Shown here: positions 32,561 to 43,012 of the stretch, in pieces
Layout: every line of letters begins with the position of its first letter
Position numbering within the stretch: position 1 is the stretch's first letter
Assembly (NCBI GenBank): GCA_947184155.2
Contig: CAMXCT020001022.1
Span: 65,001-129,000 of the forward strand
Origin: Cladocopium goreaui
Taxonomy: Eukaryota > Sar > Dinophyceae > Suessiales > Symbiodiniaceae
DNA length: 64,000 nt
Direction of reading: 5' to 3'
Position numbers and translations under genes: made by a program
The notes under the pieces: model-generated
Databases searched by the model: none
Told to the model about the DNA's origin: nothing
Seen by the model: the letters and a program-made list of their open reading frames with translations, nothing else

Positions 32561-35500
32561 GAAGGGGACGACCTGGAACGGCACTTCATCACCGAGTGCG
32601 CCCAGTGGGTGCTGAAGATGATCACCGTCCGAAGTCAGTTCTTCTTGATGTTATTCATGATATACATCCCAGCTATAGGGTAAGTAGGGGTTATCCAGTT
32701 TGTGAATGGGGCTGAGCCGAGTGTCATATCCGTTCGTATCCCAAGGCAGGTAGGGTGAACCCAATGAACCCAGGGAATAAAGGCCATGTAAAACTGTTTG
32801 GTGGTTTGGAACATTTTTTATTTTTCCATGTATTGGGAATTTCATCATCCCAACTGACTAATATTTTTCAGAGGGGTTGAAACCACCAATCAGTTATTTT
32901 TTTTTTTGCCAGATGTTCAACATGTTTGTGGCCTTTCCCTTTGGGGTTTTAGTCAAGATAAGGAAAGCAAGGTCCATATTGTGGAGGCGTTACCATGTCA
33001 ATGGTTCATTTGGAGAAGCTGGATCATCGAAACAGCTTCCGACAACAGACCCCAAATCATCCAATGTTCAATGTCCCATGTCACGGAGGCATGGTTTAAT
33101 GGCAGTTGCAGACTTTTTGACCAGCTACCTCCCGGAGAACGACCAGCTACATCTCTCACGACGCTTTGTGGAGGTTGGAATGTGCCCATGGGATTCCATG
33201 TTTTTATTGGGCGAACTGATGATGTTCAGGGTTTTGACTCACCCATTTATGGAATCATCATGAAGCGTCCCAAATTGGGGATCGCATGTCTTTCAGGTGC
33301 TCCTCAACTATTCTGCTTGGGCCTTCAACGGGGTTAGGGCATCAATAAGAAAATCAATGCAGCTGATGGTCTTGGGAGACTTCCCGATATTATTTGGGTA
33401 ACGGTAACAGCCCCTTTTTGTATATTCGTTCCCTGAATATCGAATACCCCAGTACTTCTGGAGTTAGTGAAGTTAGTGAACTGGTTGTGAATGGGTATCT
33501 CCCTCGGAACTGGGATGTTGATGCACTGACCAACCAGTTGACTCCATGACCGATCTAAGTTAACCCCAAAATTTATAGATCCAACGCTAACTCCATGGTT
33601 TCTGTAGGGATTGTCATAGATTGCTTTTTATTTTGTTTGGAGTTTAGGGATTGCAATTCCATTTCGATCAATTTGGTTTGTCAGGGTCATTCTGACTTGC
33701 TGACATCCATTATTTCATGGGATTTTGGGTGTTCAATGCCCTTTTGCTTCCCCTTGTTGGTTGATTTGAATCCTCTTTCTGGTTTGAAATCCTCATGTTG
33801 GTTGCGAAAAAAACACCCCATCTTGATTGGCTAAAGCTCATTTAAGCATACAACTTCTGGAACCCCAAGGGCACTTGTCTAGACGTTTCAGGCTAAGAAC
33901 TTGAGAATATCGTTTCATCTTAGTTGATTCAAGTGCTTAATTTGAGTTTGTCGGAAAACAGGGTGCCTCGAAATCTCATGGTTCATCATCATTTTTCTGT
34001 CGAAACAAACGGCAATTTTTGCTGACGTCCCGTTTTCAGACATATTTGAGTTGTTTGAAAATGATATGATAAAACCGCTAGAAGACCATCTGAGAGCCAC
34101 ATAGTCAATCAAATTCAAATCTTTGAAAGATCAGAACCCCCCAAGGTCTTCCCAGTATTTGGCTCCCAAAAAAATCATAAAGAATCTCTAGGCCCTGTGG
34201 CTGCGCACCGACGCCTTTCGCCGCTGGTCCGCCTTGGCGGACTTGTGTCTACTGGGTGAAGGGCAGGGCGCAGCCAGGGGGGTGCCATGCAACTTGGCGC
34301 GCCGGGTGAGGCCAAGGGGGTCGACCAGTTTCGGTAACCGCCAAGGCTAGTCGGACAGGGAATTGACTGCCACCATACTGCCACCAAAACCAAGGGATCA
34401 TAATGGAAAATGGGGCTTTTGAAACAAAGCCAATGGATTCCACCAGCTAAAAAGCAGCATTCAACCAGCAAATTTAAGAGTTTTACTAAAGCAAAAATGG
34501 TACAAGACAAGAATTACCAAGCAAAAGGTCTGGTTTCATCGCACTTAAGCTTACCTGCTTTTAAGATAGTCAAATATTTTTGGTGGTCTTCACTATTTGT
34601 GATTTCCATTGTGCCCCAATTATTTGTGAATGTGGCTATCTTACTGGTGTTTAATAAGGAGAATGAAATCCTGGGATTCTACTGGGTTCAACAGACTTCA
34701 TTGGTGTACCCCCATGTGGGAATTCACCCATGGGGTCCATTGAGCATTTTATAATTGGGGTGTGAAAATAATCTGATGTTTGAATATGTGATTAATCTAA
34801 TTATTATCTTAATGTGGCGTGGCACCCCCCTCGCTGCCCTGCGGCCGCCACATCCTGCTCTGCGCCAGTCCCGCTGGGAGCCTCAGCTGATGTTGGCTGG
34901 GGTCTGCGGCTTAGGTAATCAGGTGAGATCACCAAACCACTTGATTAAACAGCGGGTTGACATTCGATTTTTTCCCGTCAAGGTCGAAGCTCAGCACATG
35001 CCATTTTATGGCAATTTCAATTTTGTTTTGGCATTTTCCTGCCACTTCATGCACTTGTTCAGCTGTTCTACTATTCTACTGGACACTGAAAGTGGCCAAG
35101 CATTCCCAAGAGCCAGCCCCATCTCACGGACGCTGAGATCATCAGCTTGCATACGCTTTGGGTCCCAACCCTGCACCCTGCATTTCTCCTGATGGACCAG
35201 AACCAAAGTAAAATATGATCATGTAACTATAATGTAATGGGTTTATAAATACCATAATAATTGGGTAACATAGTGATATAGACACAAAAAAACAGTAAGG
35301 GGTTAAGCGGCAAAGGCCAAAATCCAGTCCTGCAGGTTCATGAATCGGCGGTGCGAAGTAACCCAAAAGCTTTCGGAACACCCTCCTCTTGCCCTTGTTA
35401 AGCACGGGCTCCTAAGTAGCAAGAAACCATTGAGGGACCTTGACATGTGTTTTCAAGTCAAAACCAAAAAAACTGATGGACATTCAAGTTTGAAGCGGGT

Positions 35501-36170
35501 ATATGCATTCAACCAAGATGCTTGTCTTTGCTGGGTTTCCCTTGAAATTTTTTGGAGGCCGCGCAGTCAATCACCCTTAGATGACACACTCAATCTTCAA
35601 TTTCACATCGAAAAAGCTGACCACACATTATGAACACTAAGACTTAGGTTTGAGTGCCAAAATATTACCAAGAAACCAACAGTCATCCAAAGATTCACCC
35701 TGGTTAGTCACCCACTTCAGCGCTGTTCGCAGTCGCTTCTTCCCGGTTGAAGACTTTGGGAACTCATAGTCTTGGGCTTTCCTGTCCAGCACACAAGGGA
35801 TATTATAATGGTAAATAGTTTGGGGCCCAACGATTAATGAGTTAACTATCTCCCAAAAAATGGAATTCCTTTTTCAACCTCATTTTGGGTACCCTTGCCT
35901 CCCAAGCATCTTGCACAGCTTGATCTTCTTCAGGTTCTTCAAAGGTTTTGGCCAGGAGAATTGCCCTGAGGTTGGCTGTTGGTGGTGAGAAACAATATGC
36001 AAGTGATTATAGGACCCAAGGTGCGTATTTATTGGACCGCAGAGCTGTAGGTTACCCACCCTAGTTGGACCAAGGCTCCCTTCATCGCATAGCTATTGAC
36101 TCCGACGATCCAGAGGCGCTCACGTCGCTGAGGGAGCGCGCCGTGGGTGAAGGCATCCAGAACCTGCCAA
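32561..36170 (+). CDS. multi-exon plus-strand gene (five internal exons)
   Basis: Exons 32561-32633, 33112-33173, 34192-34305, 34869-34914 and 36093-36170. Phases match at all four junctions (1/2, 0/0, 0/0, 1/2) and donors are GTCAGT, GTTGGA, GTGAGG, GTAATC and GTAAGA. Encoded segments: GDDLERHFITECAQWVLKMI, FLTSYLPENDQLHLSRRFVE, ALWLRTDAFRRWSALADLCL, SRWEPQLMLAGVCGL and IDSDDPEALTSLRERAVGEG. Neither start nor stop was found, so both ends are incomplete. The frame of the first exon is open further upstream (KRLIILHQVVVSVATRQ). Helical, slightly acidic protein; no family recognised. A 100-bp MITE lies in the first intron. Confidence 0.5.
32794..32893 (+). mobile_element. 100-bp MITE with TTGGTGGTTT ends
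   Basis: Ends are inverted repeats (CTGTTTGGTGGTTT at the left, AAACCACCAATCAG at the right). A near-identical copy lies inverted at 58313-58412, sharing ATCATCCCAACTGACTAATA and TTTTTCAGAGGGGTTGAAAC. Confidence 0.75.
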
Positions 36171-37553
36171 GTAAGAAAATATAAGCTGTTTGATACTATA
36201 TATTATTTTGAAGTCAAGATTGAAAATGGGATATGTAGATTCCTGCACTTCGTCAACTTCACTATTAGTAGTCTGAGTGCATATGTTTTTTTAAATTCAT
36301 CATTTTGATTTGGTCAAAACAACCTCTGTAGGCCCATGTGCGCCTTCCAGTAGACCTTATAGTGTCCTTTGGACTTGAGCCTGGGGTCAGTCAACATGTT
36401 TGGACGTGATTGGGCACATTCAATTTAATGATAGGAACTTATGTCAATTATGAGTGTCAAGGAGCTTTGCGAGAAGCTTCTTGAAGAATTTGGCATGCTT
36501 CTTGTTGGTCAAGGACTTGCTGTTCTCTAACACAAACGTATCCGGTAGCCAGGCTTGTATGCGCTTTACCACCTAGGATGGCAACTTTGGGGCTCAGATC
36601 CAGTTGTGGGATGAAGAAACGATTAAATTGGCTATGATCACTTTGGGATATTGAAAATTGAAAACAAAGGCACTCTTTCGAACACTTTGGCCCTTGGGTC
36701 CTTCTTCCCCTTTCGCTTCCCGATGGGGGAAAAAGGCTGGCACGGGCAGCCAGCACCAAAGATGTCAATCAGCTGACGGATTCCTCAGATACAGTGAGGG
36801 GTCTGGCAGCAACATAATTTAATCAGGTTTGACGATCTTGTTTCCCGACATGAATCCAAATTAAACGAAACACCAAATGGACAGGATACCTTTTTTTTTC
36901 ATAGCATCTTTCGAAACCAACTCCGGCTTGTAGATCTTTTTCAACCGCTCTAGGAGCTTTGGGTCGCTCTCCGAGACGTAGTATACATGACTTTGTAGGC
37001 CTGCAAGCCTTAGTAGATTTTCTACAATTTATGTTGCCATATCATAGTAGGCAGATAGGCGTGTCAGGGTAAAGTGCAAGTAATTGAATAGAAGGTCGAA
37101 TGCAACAAATCAGTCAGGTAGCTTGCAACTTTCTTTCAGCGGCCCCAGTCCCGCACAGTCTTCTGCCAACACAAGATTTCTTTTAGGCATTGCGCCCAGT
37201 CTATCACTGAGCCAAATACTGACAAACATGCTTTGATGTTGAGTGGCCTTGAGAGTCTTAGTGCGGCAATTTGCAATTTGTAATTTAAAACCAGAACAGG
37301 CTGGGTTTTTCCCTTTTTGGTTCCCGCAGCAAGCCGTGTCCAGCGTAGGTCTTGGTATGTCCAGTCCTTTTACATCTAAGCTCACATCAGGCCATCAAGC
37401 CTTCACTTCATCAAGCCTTCAAGTTTTTTGAGCACTGCATTGGCCTTCTTCGCTCCTGCCTTGGTACCAGCTATTAATAATTGAAATTCAAATGGAAAGT
37501 GAAAAGAAACAATACAAGGAACATTTTCAATTGGGTCACTTTATAAAACCCGG
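36171..37553. other. no firm gene
   Basis: AT-rich stretch with weak open frames on both strands (for example 36457-36768 minus). I could not separate exons from shadows here. It is the boundary between mainly plus-strand and mainly minus-strand exon clusters. Confidence 0.4.
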
Positions 37554-39623
37554 CCTTTGGGCGTCCTGCTGCCTTTGCTTTTCCTTTCGCCTTTGGCTTT
37601 GCCTTAGCCTTGCCTCCCCCTTTGCCCTTTCCCTTTGCCTTTGCCTTAGGTGCCTGCTTGGGCTTGGGCTTTGCCTTTGCCTTGCTTGCTCCCTTTCGTG
37701 CCTTGCCCCGGGGTTCCTCCTCATCATTATCTTCATCCTCCTCATCCTCACCTTCCTCTTCCCCATCCTTTTCAGATCCTTCCTCCTCTTGGCTCTCCTG
37801 CGCATCGTCATCCTCATTCTCTGATCCTGGCTCCTCCTCAGAACCTTCCTTCATATCATCATCTTCCTCTGGTTCCTCCTCTTCATCCCCCCCACTTTCC
37901 TCTTCCTCCGGTTCCTCATCTGCATCATCATCCTGATCATCATCCTCTTTGTTTGCTTTTGACTTTGCTTTGGCCTTCGTTGCAATTATCATACATTAAA
38001 CATTTTAAACAATGGGGAAATTAAAACAAAAACGCGCAGAGTAACATAACCTCGCCTTGGCTTTGCTTTGAGGTCTTTTTTTCATTTTCAACAGTGCTGC
38101 CAGTCCCGGTTCGTACAGGGGCGAGTCTGGAAGCTGCATGGCGCGAAACACCTGGCTCTCCAGCCTCTTCAAGAGGAAGTCCGCCTCAATTGCCCAATGA
38201 TGGCATATGATTAGTACTACCTGGTTTCATATGTCTTGTTTGACTAAGCATGTCTTGCTTGACTAAGCTGACTCACTGAACAATTATATCCAAGAAACAT
38301 GCTCAGAGGTGTGTACCACCCCCACAAACGGGATGCGCTTCGCAATTGCAGTAAACGCGGTTTTTCCGTCACCTGATGTGGCGGTGGGGCAATAGCAAAA
38401 TGAGACTTTGTGCAGGCTAAATTTAAATTTCACATTTTACATCTCAAAGCCAAGATACCACAGCTCAGATCCAACATGTAGCCGATGTTGAGTTCTTCAA
38501 AGATTTCTTCAACCTGACTAAGAGTGTAGCGACTTGTTAATCATGATAGCCTGTAATACCCGATTGTCATTAAGAACCTGTACCCCATGGCCCGAAATAG
38601 ACAGACAATATAGAATGAAGTTGTCTGTTCATAATCAAGCCAGGCAACGGCCTGGGATGGAAGACTGTGGTAATAAACCGGTTCTTCATCAGTATCCTTT
38701 CTCCTGCCTTAGTTTGATGCTTGAAGTTGATAGAAGGTTTGAAAATCGATTCACTTGACGACTAGAATACTCGGCTTTTTAAGCTAGAATACTCGTCTTG
38801 CTCTCCGGTGGTTGTGGTTCCCCTTTTGAGCCAACTTTGATGAAACCCGCAGGCCCAAAGAGCAGCTTCTTCTTGGCCAGAGTCATTCGCCAAGTCTCGG
38901 CCTCGTCCTTAGCTGGGATTGGCAAGAATTAGAGGTGGCGATGTTGATATGTTGGATGGTTGGAACCTGGAATGATGATAGTTGGGGTGATGTTGGGGTG
39001 ATGATCCAATGGTCTTTCCCACAAAACGACAACAAAGTAGACACCTTAAAATTTTGGTGAGGAAATCATCCAAAGTTCAGTCCAGCTTGGAGCCTTAACA
39101 GGATATATGGTGTCACCTCGATTGGTACCTGTATAGATTGCCCGATCGTGGAAACTGAAATTCTGTTCCTCTGGAAGGATCACCTGCAGCCGTTCGATCT
39201 GTGTCAATTGGGCTCCCTTGTCCCTGGTCTTGCGAGCACGTAGCGACTGTTCACTCCAAAGAAGGTATTTCGTGATCTTGGGCTTGGGTAGACTGGCATT
39301 TGTAGGAGTTTTCAGTGCAGACATCAGACTCGACCACAAGCCTTAGTGAGAAATTTCAGTACTGTTTTTTACCCCAAATAAATACATGTTTTTGCAACCC
39401 CATTTGATTCCATATCTCTGATGATACTCTTGATTGAATGTTTCAAGGAACCTTCCCTTCCTCCATCTTGAATCACAATGCCATCGCCTTCATGAAGCGA
39501 CTTGTCCTCTTCATTCCAACGCAAGGCGATTGCCGCCGAAAAGAGGCGATTGTGGCGCCCCTCACGGAGCGGAGGCATGCGAACTGCTGGCTGAGTAGCA
39601 GCCTCTCCCACGGTTTTTGTGTC
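37554..39623 (-). CDS. minus-strand exon cluster ending in an acidic/Lys-Ala-rich exon
   Basis: Likely exons in transcript order: 39399-39623 (PAVRMPPLREGRHNRLFSAA, SLKHSIKSIIRDMES), 39129-39341 (KPKITKYLLWSEQSLRARKT, ERLQVILPEEQNFSFHDRAI), 38847-38907 (DEAETWRMTLAKKKLLFGPA), 38299-38372 (DGKTAFTAIAKRIPFVGVVH, then TSEH), 38051-38184 (ADFLLKRLESQVFRAMQLPD, SPLYEPGLAALLKMKKR) and about 37554-37980. The last is extreme: a Glu/Asp run (DEEPEEEESGGDEEEEPEED) followed by Lys/Ala repeats (KAKAKGKGKGGGKAKAKPKA), like a histone-chaperone or nuclear tail. The junction 38299/38184 is in phase (0/0); others are not resolved, so exons are missing or some belong to another gene. Function unknown. Confidence 0.42.
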
Positions 39624-39949
39624 CTGAGTTTTCCGATGGGATTCATTGTGAAACATTTTGCTTTTGGAAGTAAGCTACCGGATCCCTGGGTGCAACCAGG
39701 GCTCCAGGTAAATGGCCACCAGTTTCGTGATCTGCCTCCTTAGCTGGGAGTCAGTGGGGCATATCACACATCATGCGTTTTTTTTAACCGGGGGCAGGAC
39801 AGGAGTTATGGGTGATCTCTAGGAATAAAGGGGACCTGTCTAATACATACCTCTAAAGAAAGGTTGTGGGGAATAATTCAACAACATTTGGGCGCCAAAA
39901 GGAATTGTCGGGGCACATGGAATGCCTATAATAAGAAGGTGAGCCTAGT

Positions 39950-40075
39950 ATCGTTTCAGCATCCACCTGCCCTCTCCATTCACCAAAAGCCGTGGCTGCG
40001 AAAGCTTGTTGCATTTTGGTGGTGTTGTCCTGGGGACTGATAGGAGCGGTTTTTGAACAGAGTTTTTGAACAATA
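39950..40075 (-). other. candidate minus-strand exon
   Basis: Open minus frame with SKTAPISPQDNTTKMQQAFA and ATAFGEWRGQ, ending near a CAG/GTGGAT border. It could belong to the cluster downstream at 37.5-39.6 kb. Other frames are also open. Confidence 0.25.
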
Positions 40076-40331
40076 GGGAACACATTCCGATTGAACATCT
40101 TTGAGCATTGGGAACCCTATCCTCTTCAACACAGAGTCTCACATGTGTTCGGACTGTCTGGCAAGCTTTCTTCTTGTACCTTTGATTCAAGCGAAGCAAC
40201 AATAAACCATCAGTGTTTGGCAGACTTGTATACACACCACACGAATAACAGGGGTTCAAAGGCTTCAGAAATGAATACCAACATATTATTGATGGCTAGT
40301 CGGGTTTCATTTTTAAAGCCTTTCAGCAATA

Positions 40332-40625
40332 CTAAGCCTTTAACGCATCAATCTTCTTCACAGTTTCCTCTTCAAAGACTGGGGCTTTTTCAACAGCCTC
40401 CTTACCACCACCGTTTTTCTTTGCTGCCAGCACAGTCACCGGAAGTACCTGAAACAAAACTTCTCTTGAAGTATCCCAATTCAATTCAGAGATATTGAAC
40501 ACAATCAATGTCATCGAAGTTAGTAAACCAGCCTGCATGTGTGCTGTTGGGTTTTCTTCAGCCTCAGCCTCCTGTTCCTCTGCCTCTAGGCTCTCAGCTT
40601 CTGCGTCCTGCAGACCTTCTCCAGC
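40332..40625 (-). CDS. terminal exon(s), Glu/Ala-rich then Lys-rich tail
   Basis: On the minus strand an acceptor CCTGCCAG at 40626 opens AGEGLQDAEAESLEAEEQEA, continues through NPTAHMQ and ends VLPVTVLAAKKNGGGKEAVE ... KKIDALKA with TAG at 40332-40334. Either it is one exon, or an 84-bp in-frame intron (GC donor, TTTCAG acceptor) separates 40536-40625 from 40332-40448. Low-complexity charged tail; no family recognised. Confidence 0.42.
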   Translation of the reverse strand, partial: AGEGLQDAEAESLEAEEQEAEAEENPTAHMQAGLLTSMTLIVFNISELNWDTSREVLFQVLPVTVLAAKKNGGGKEAVEKAPVFEEETVKKIDALKA

Positions 40626-41012
40626 CTGGCAGGTATGTTTGATTCAGCCGCAGCGGGGCATCGCGATCATCAAAAGTTGCAACCCTGAAAACGAAAATCA
40701 TGGGTTTATAATTTCACACTAATGCGAAATCAACTGATCATCGTTATGTCAATGAATGAGTAACCTGCAAACAAATACAATCGTGCCTCTTTTTTCCTGG
40801 CTTTTTCTTCCTTTTGGTGTTGCCTTACAAATGAGAGGGGCATTTGAATAAATGACTGGGCAGCACGATATTTTTGATAATAAGACGATAATACGATTTC
40901 AACCCCGGCCCCCCAATCAGTTTTTTTAATATGTCGTCATTTTACTAAAATTACTCTATTCTGTTTTCACCCGATCGAAACCTAGCTTTACTAGTCATAT
41001 GTCCACACCGAA

Positions 41013-41122
41013 CTAGCCAAGTTGCTCCTTGATCGCATCCAGCCGAGTGGTCATTTCTGAGTGGTCTATCCAATCTGGAACCTTCAGTAGCCACCACGAG
41101 GGCATTGTGGGACCATGTTTTC
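41013..41122 (-). CDS. terminal exon of a minus-strand gene
   Basis: A minus frame reading KHGPTMPSWWLLKVPDWIDH then SEMTTRLDAIKEQLG ends at TAG 41013-41015, with a GAG acceptor at 41123. Tryptophan-rich helical protein. Upstream exons are not certain; 42297-42357 (WPKSAEMFWNFLEASQQWK) on the same strand is a candidate, but its phase does not match directly. Confidence 0.4.
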
Positions 41123-41185
41123 CTCAAGTGACAGATATAATATAAAAGTAGAGATTGATGATGATTTAATGAAATATAATTACTT

Positions 41186-42002
41186 GATCCCCACCATGAC
41201 ATTTATACATTTTGTTACTGGCAAATCTTCTGGCATTCTATCTGACATTTTATCTGGCATTCTATCTGGCATACCTTGTGGCATTCTATCTGGCATATCT
41301 TCTGGCATTCTATCTGGCATATCTTCTGGCATTCTACCTGGCATATCTTCTGGCATATGTTCTGGCATATCTTCTGGCATTCTTTCTGGCATACTATCTG
41401 GCATATCTTCTGGCATATTATCTGGCAAATCTTCTGGCATCCTATCTGGCAAACATTCTGGCACTTTATCTGGCATACCTTCTGACATTCTATCTGGCAT
41501 ATCTTCTGACATTTTTTCGGGCATTCTATTTGGCATAGCTTCTGACATTCTATCTGACATATCTTCTGACATTCTTTCTGGCATATCTTCTGACATTCTT
41601 TCTGGCATATCTTCTGACATTCTTTCTGAAGTTCTTTCTGGCATTCTATCTGGCATATCTTCTGACATTCTATCTGACATTCTTCCCGTTGAGGTCCGGC
41701 AGTGCCCACTGCGATCTGGAAGTAGTTGAGGTCCGGCAGTGCCCACTGCGATCTGGAAGTCGCGGTTGAGGTCCGGAAGTGCCCACTGGGATCTGAGGCT
41801 CACGGTTGAGGTCCGGCAGTGCCCACTGCGACCTGGAAGTCGCGGTTGAGGTCCGGCAGTGCCCACTGGGATCTGGAGTCCGGCTGTGCCCACTGGGATC
41901 TGGACTGCGAGGAGGAGGCGGGGGTGGAGGCGGAGGATGCGGAGGCGGAGGAGGAGAACAGCTCTGATAAAATCTAACAACCCTCACTTGGCAGGTGGGG
42001 AA
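41186..42002 (+). repeat. 0.8-kb minisatellite module, copy 1
   Basis: Two parts. At 41218-41690 are 12-bp units of the form ATCTGGCATTCT/TCTGGCATATCT. At 41690-41905 are about six 40-bp units containing CGGTTGAGGTCCGGCAGTGC. The whole module recurs inverted at 50650-51458, including the outer borders (GATCCCCACCATGACATTTA at one end, CTAACAACCCTCAC then TGGCAGGTGGGGAA at the other). All unit lengths avoid stops, so long frames (MPDR/MPED tetrapeptides on one strand, SGIL on the other) are by-products. Confidence 0.9.
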
Positions 42003-42083
42003 TAAGCAGTCCTTAGTGTCATAAACTAAGATGGTGGAGTTCTAGTCCACTTGGGGATAAGACTCTGAAGGTATTAATTTCAG

Positions 42084-42175
42084 CCACGGAGCGGGCTTCC
42101 TGTGTCGAATCAAGTTCCGGAACGTGGACTGGAACGTGCTGCTGAAGATGCAGTCCTGGCACAACTACCCACCAG
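42084..42175 (+). CDS. plus-strand exon
   Basis: TTTCAG acceptor at 42083 and GTTGAG donor at 42176 bound a frame encoding HGAGFLCRIKFRNVDWNVLL then KMQSWHNYPP with clean codon use. Reading on in the same frame gives a TGA at once and then another coding-like run to 42363 (EQDYNPSLRELEEKRNRDF), so the region may be a decayed longer exon. On the opposite strand 42297-42357 is also exon-like (WPKSAEMFWNFLEASQQWK, GTGAAG donor). Its strand is opposite to the surrounding genes. Confidence 0.4.
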
Positions 42176-43012
42176 GTTGAGCCCTTGGGGTGCAAAAAGC
42201 ACTGGGTGAACAGCTGCGCGGATCCCAATTCAAGGGAGAACAGGACTACAACCCCTCACTAAGGGAGCTCGAAGAGAAGAGGAATCGGGACTTCACCCCT
42301 TCCACTGCTGAGAAGCCTCCAGGAAGTTCCAAAACATCTCCGCTGATTTTGGCCATCCTGTAGATGAATTGGAGGGACACCACAAAAAATGGATTTGATT
42401 TATTTAAGATCAGTTTTATAAAATTGAATGGCTGGCCTGCACGCCAAGTCAGATCAACATTCTCTTCCCCTGCTTTTCCACACATCCTAAGTTGCTGGAT
42501 GTTTTCCGGATGTACCCATTGAATTTACAGATTCTGCTATTATCAGACTGAGCCCGCAGCTCACGATAGGTGCAATGCAAATGCGAGAAATCTTTGATCT
42601 TGGTGTTGACCGACTGATCCCATCCAAAATTCCTTGGTTATTCAAAGCTAAGGTTAAGAATTGATTGGTCTACAAAAGTTGCTCTCATTATTGATTTCCA
42701 ATCCAACTTATATTCAACCGCCGAGTTGCGGCAACACTTTGAGAATTAGATAGTCACGGAGGTCCATCTGGCCCACAAAGAGATCCACGGTACCCTTACC
42801 ATTCAAGCCATCTTTCAAGCCGCGCCAGGTGAGAAGGTCTTGGGAAAGGTAGTTGTTCTGCCAGCCATCGTACCTTGGTATCTCAACAGGCCCGGCCTTC
42901 CACCCGCTTGGGCTAAACTACCACTTTTGTAGAAATGATTTCAGGTCATCGCAAAACAAGTAAATTAGATTTGTTTCTGTATTTGGTTCTTGGAAATTTT
43001 GAGTTGAAGAAT

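Noticed and set aside
37610-38024. plus-strand Ser/Pro-rich frames opposite the acidic exon
   Set aside because: Shadows of the Glu/Asp codons on the minus strand; no exon borders on the plus strand.
41180-41980. 266-codon minus frame and overlapping frames on both strands
   Set aside because: Produced by 12-bp and 40-bp repeats whose lengths avoid stops in several frames; the same occurs in the inverted copy. Treated as a repeat.
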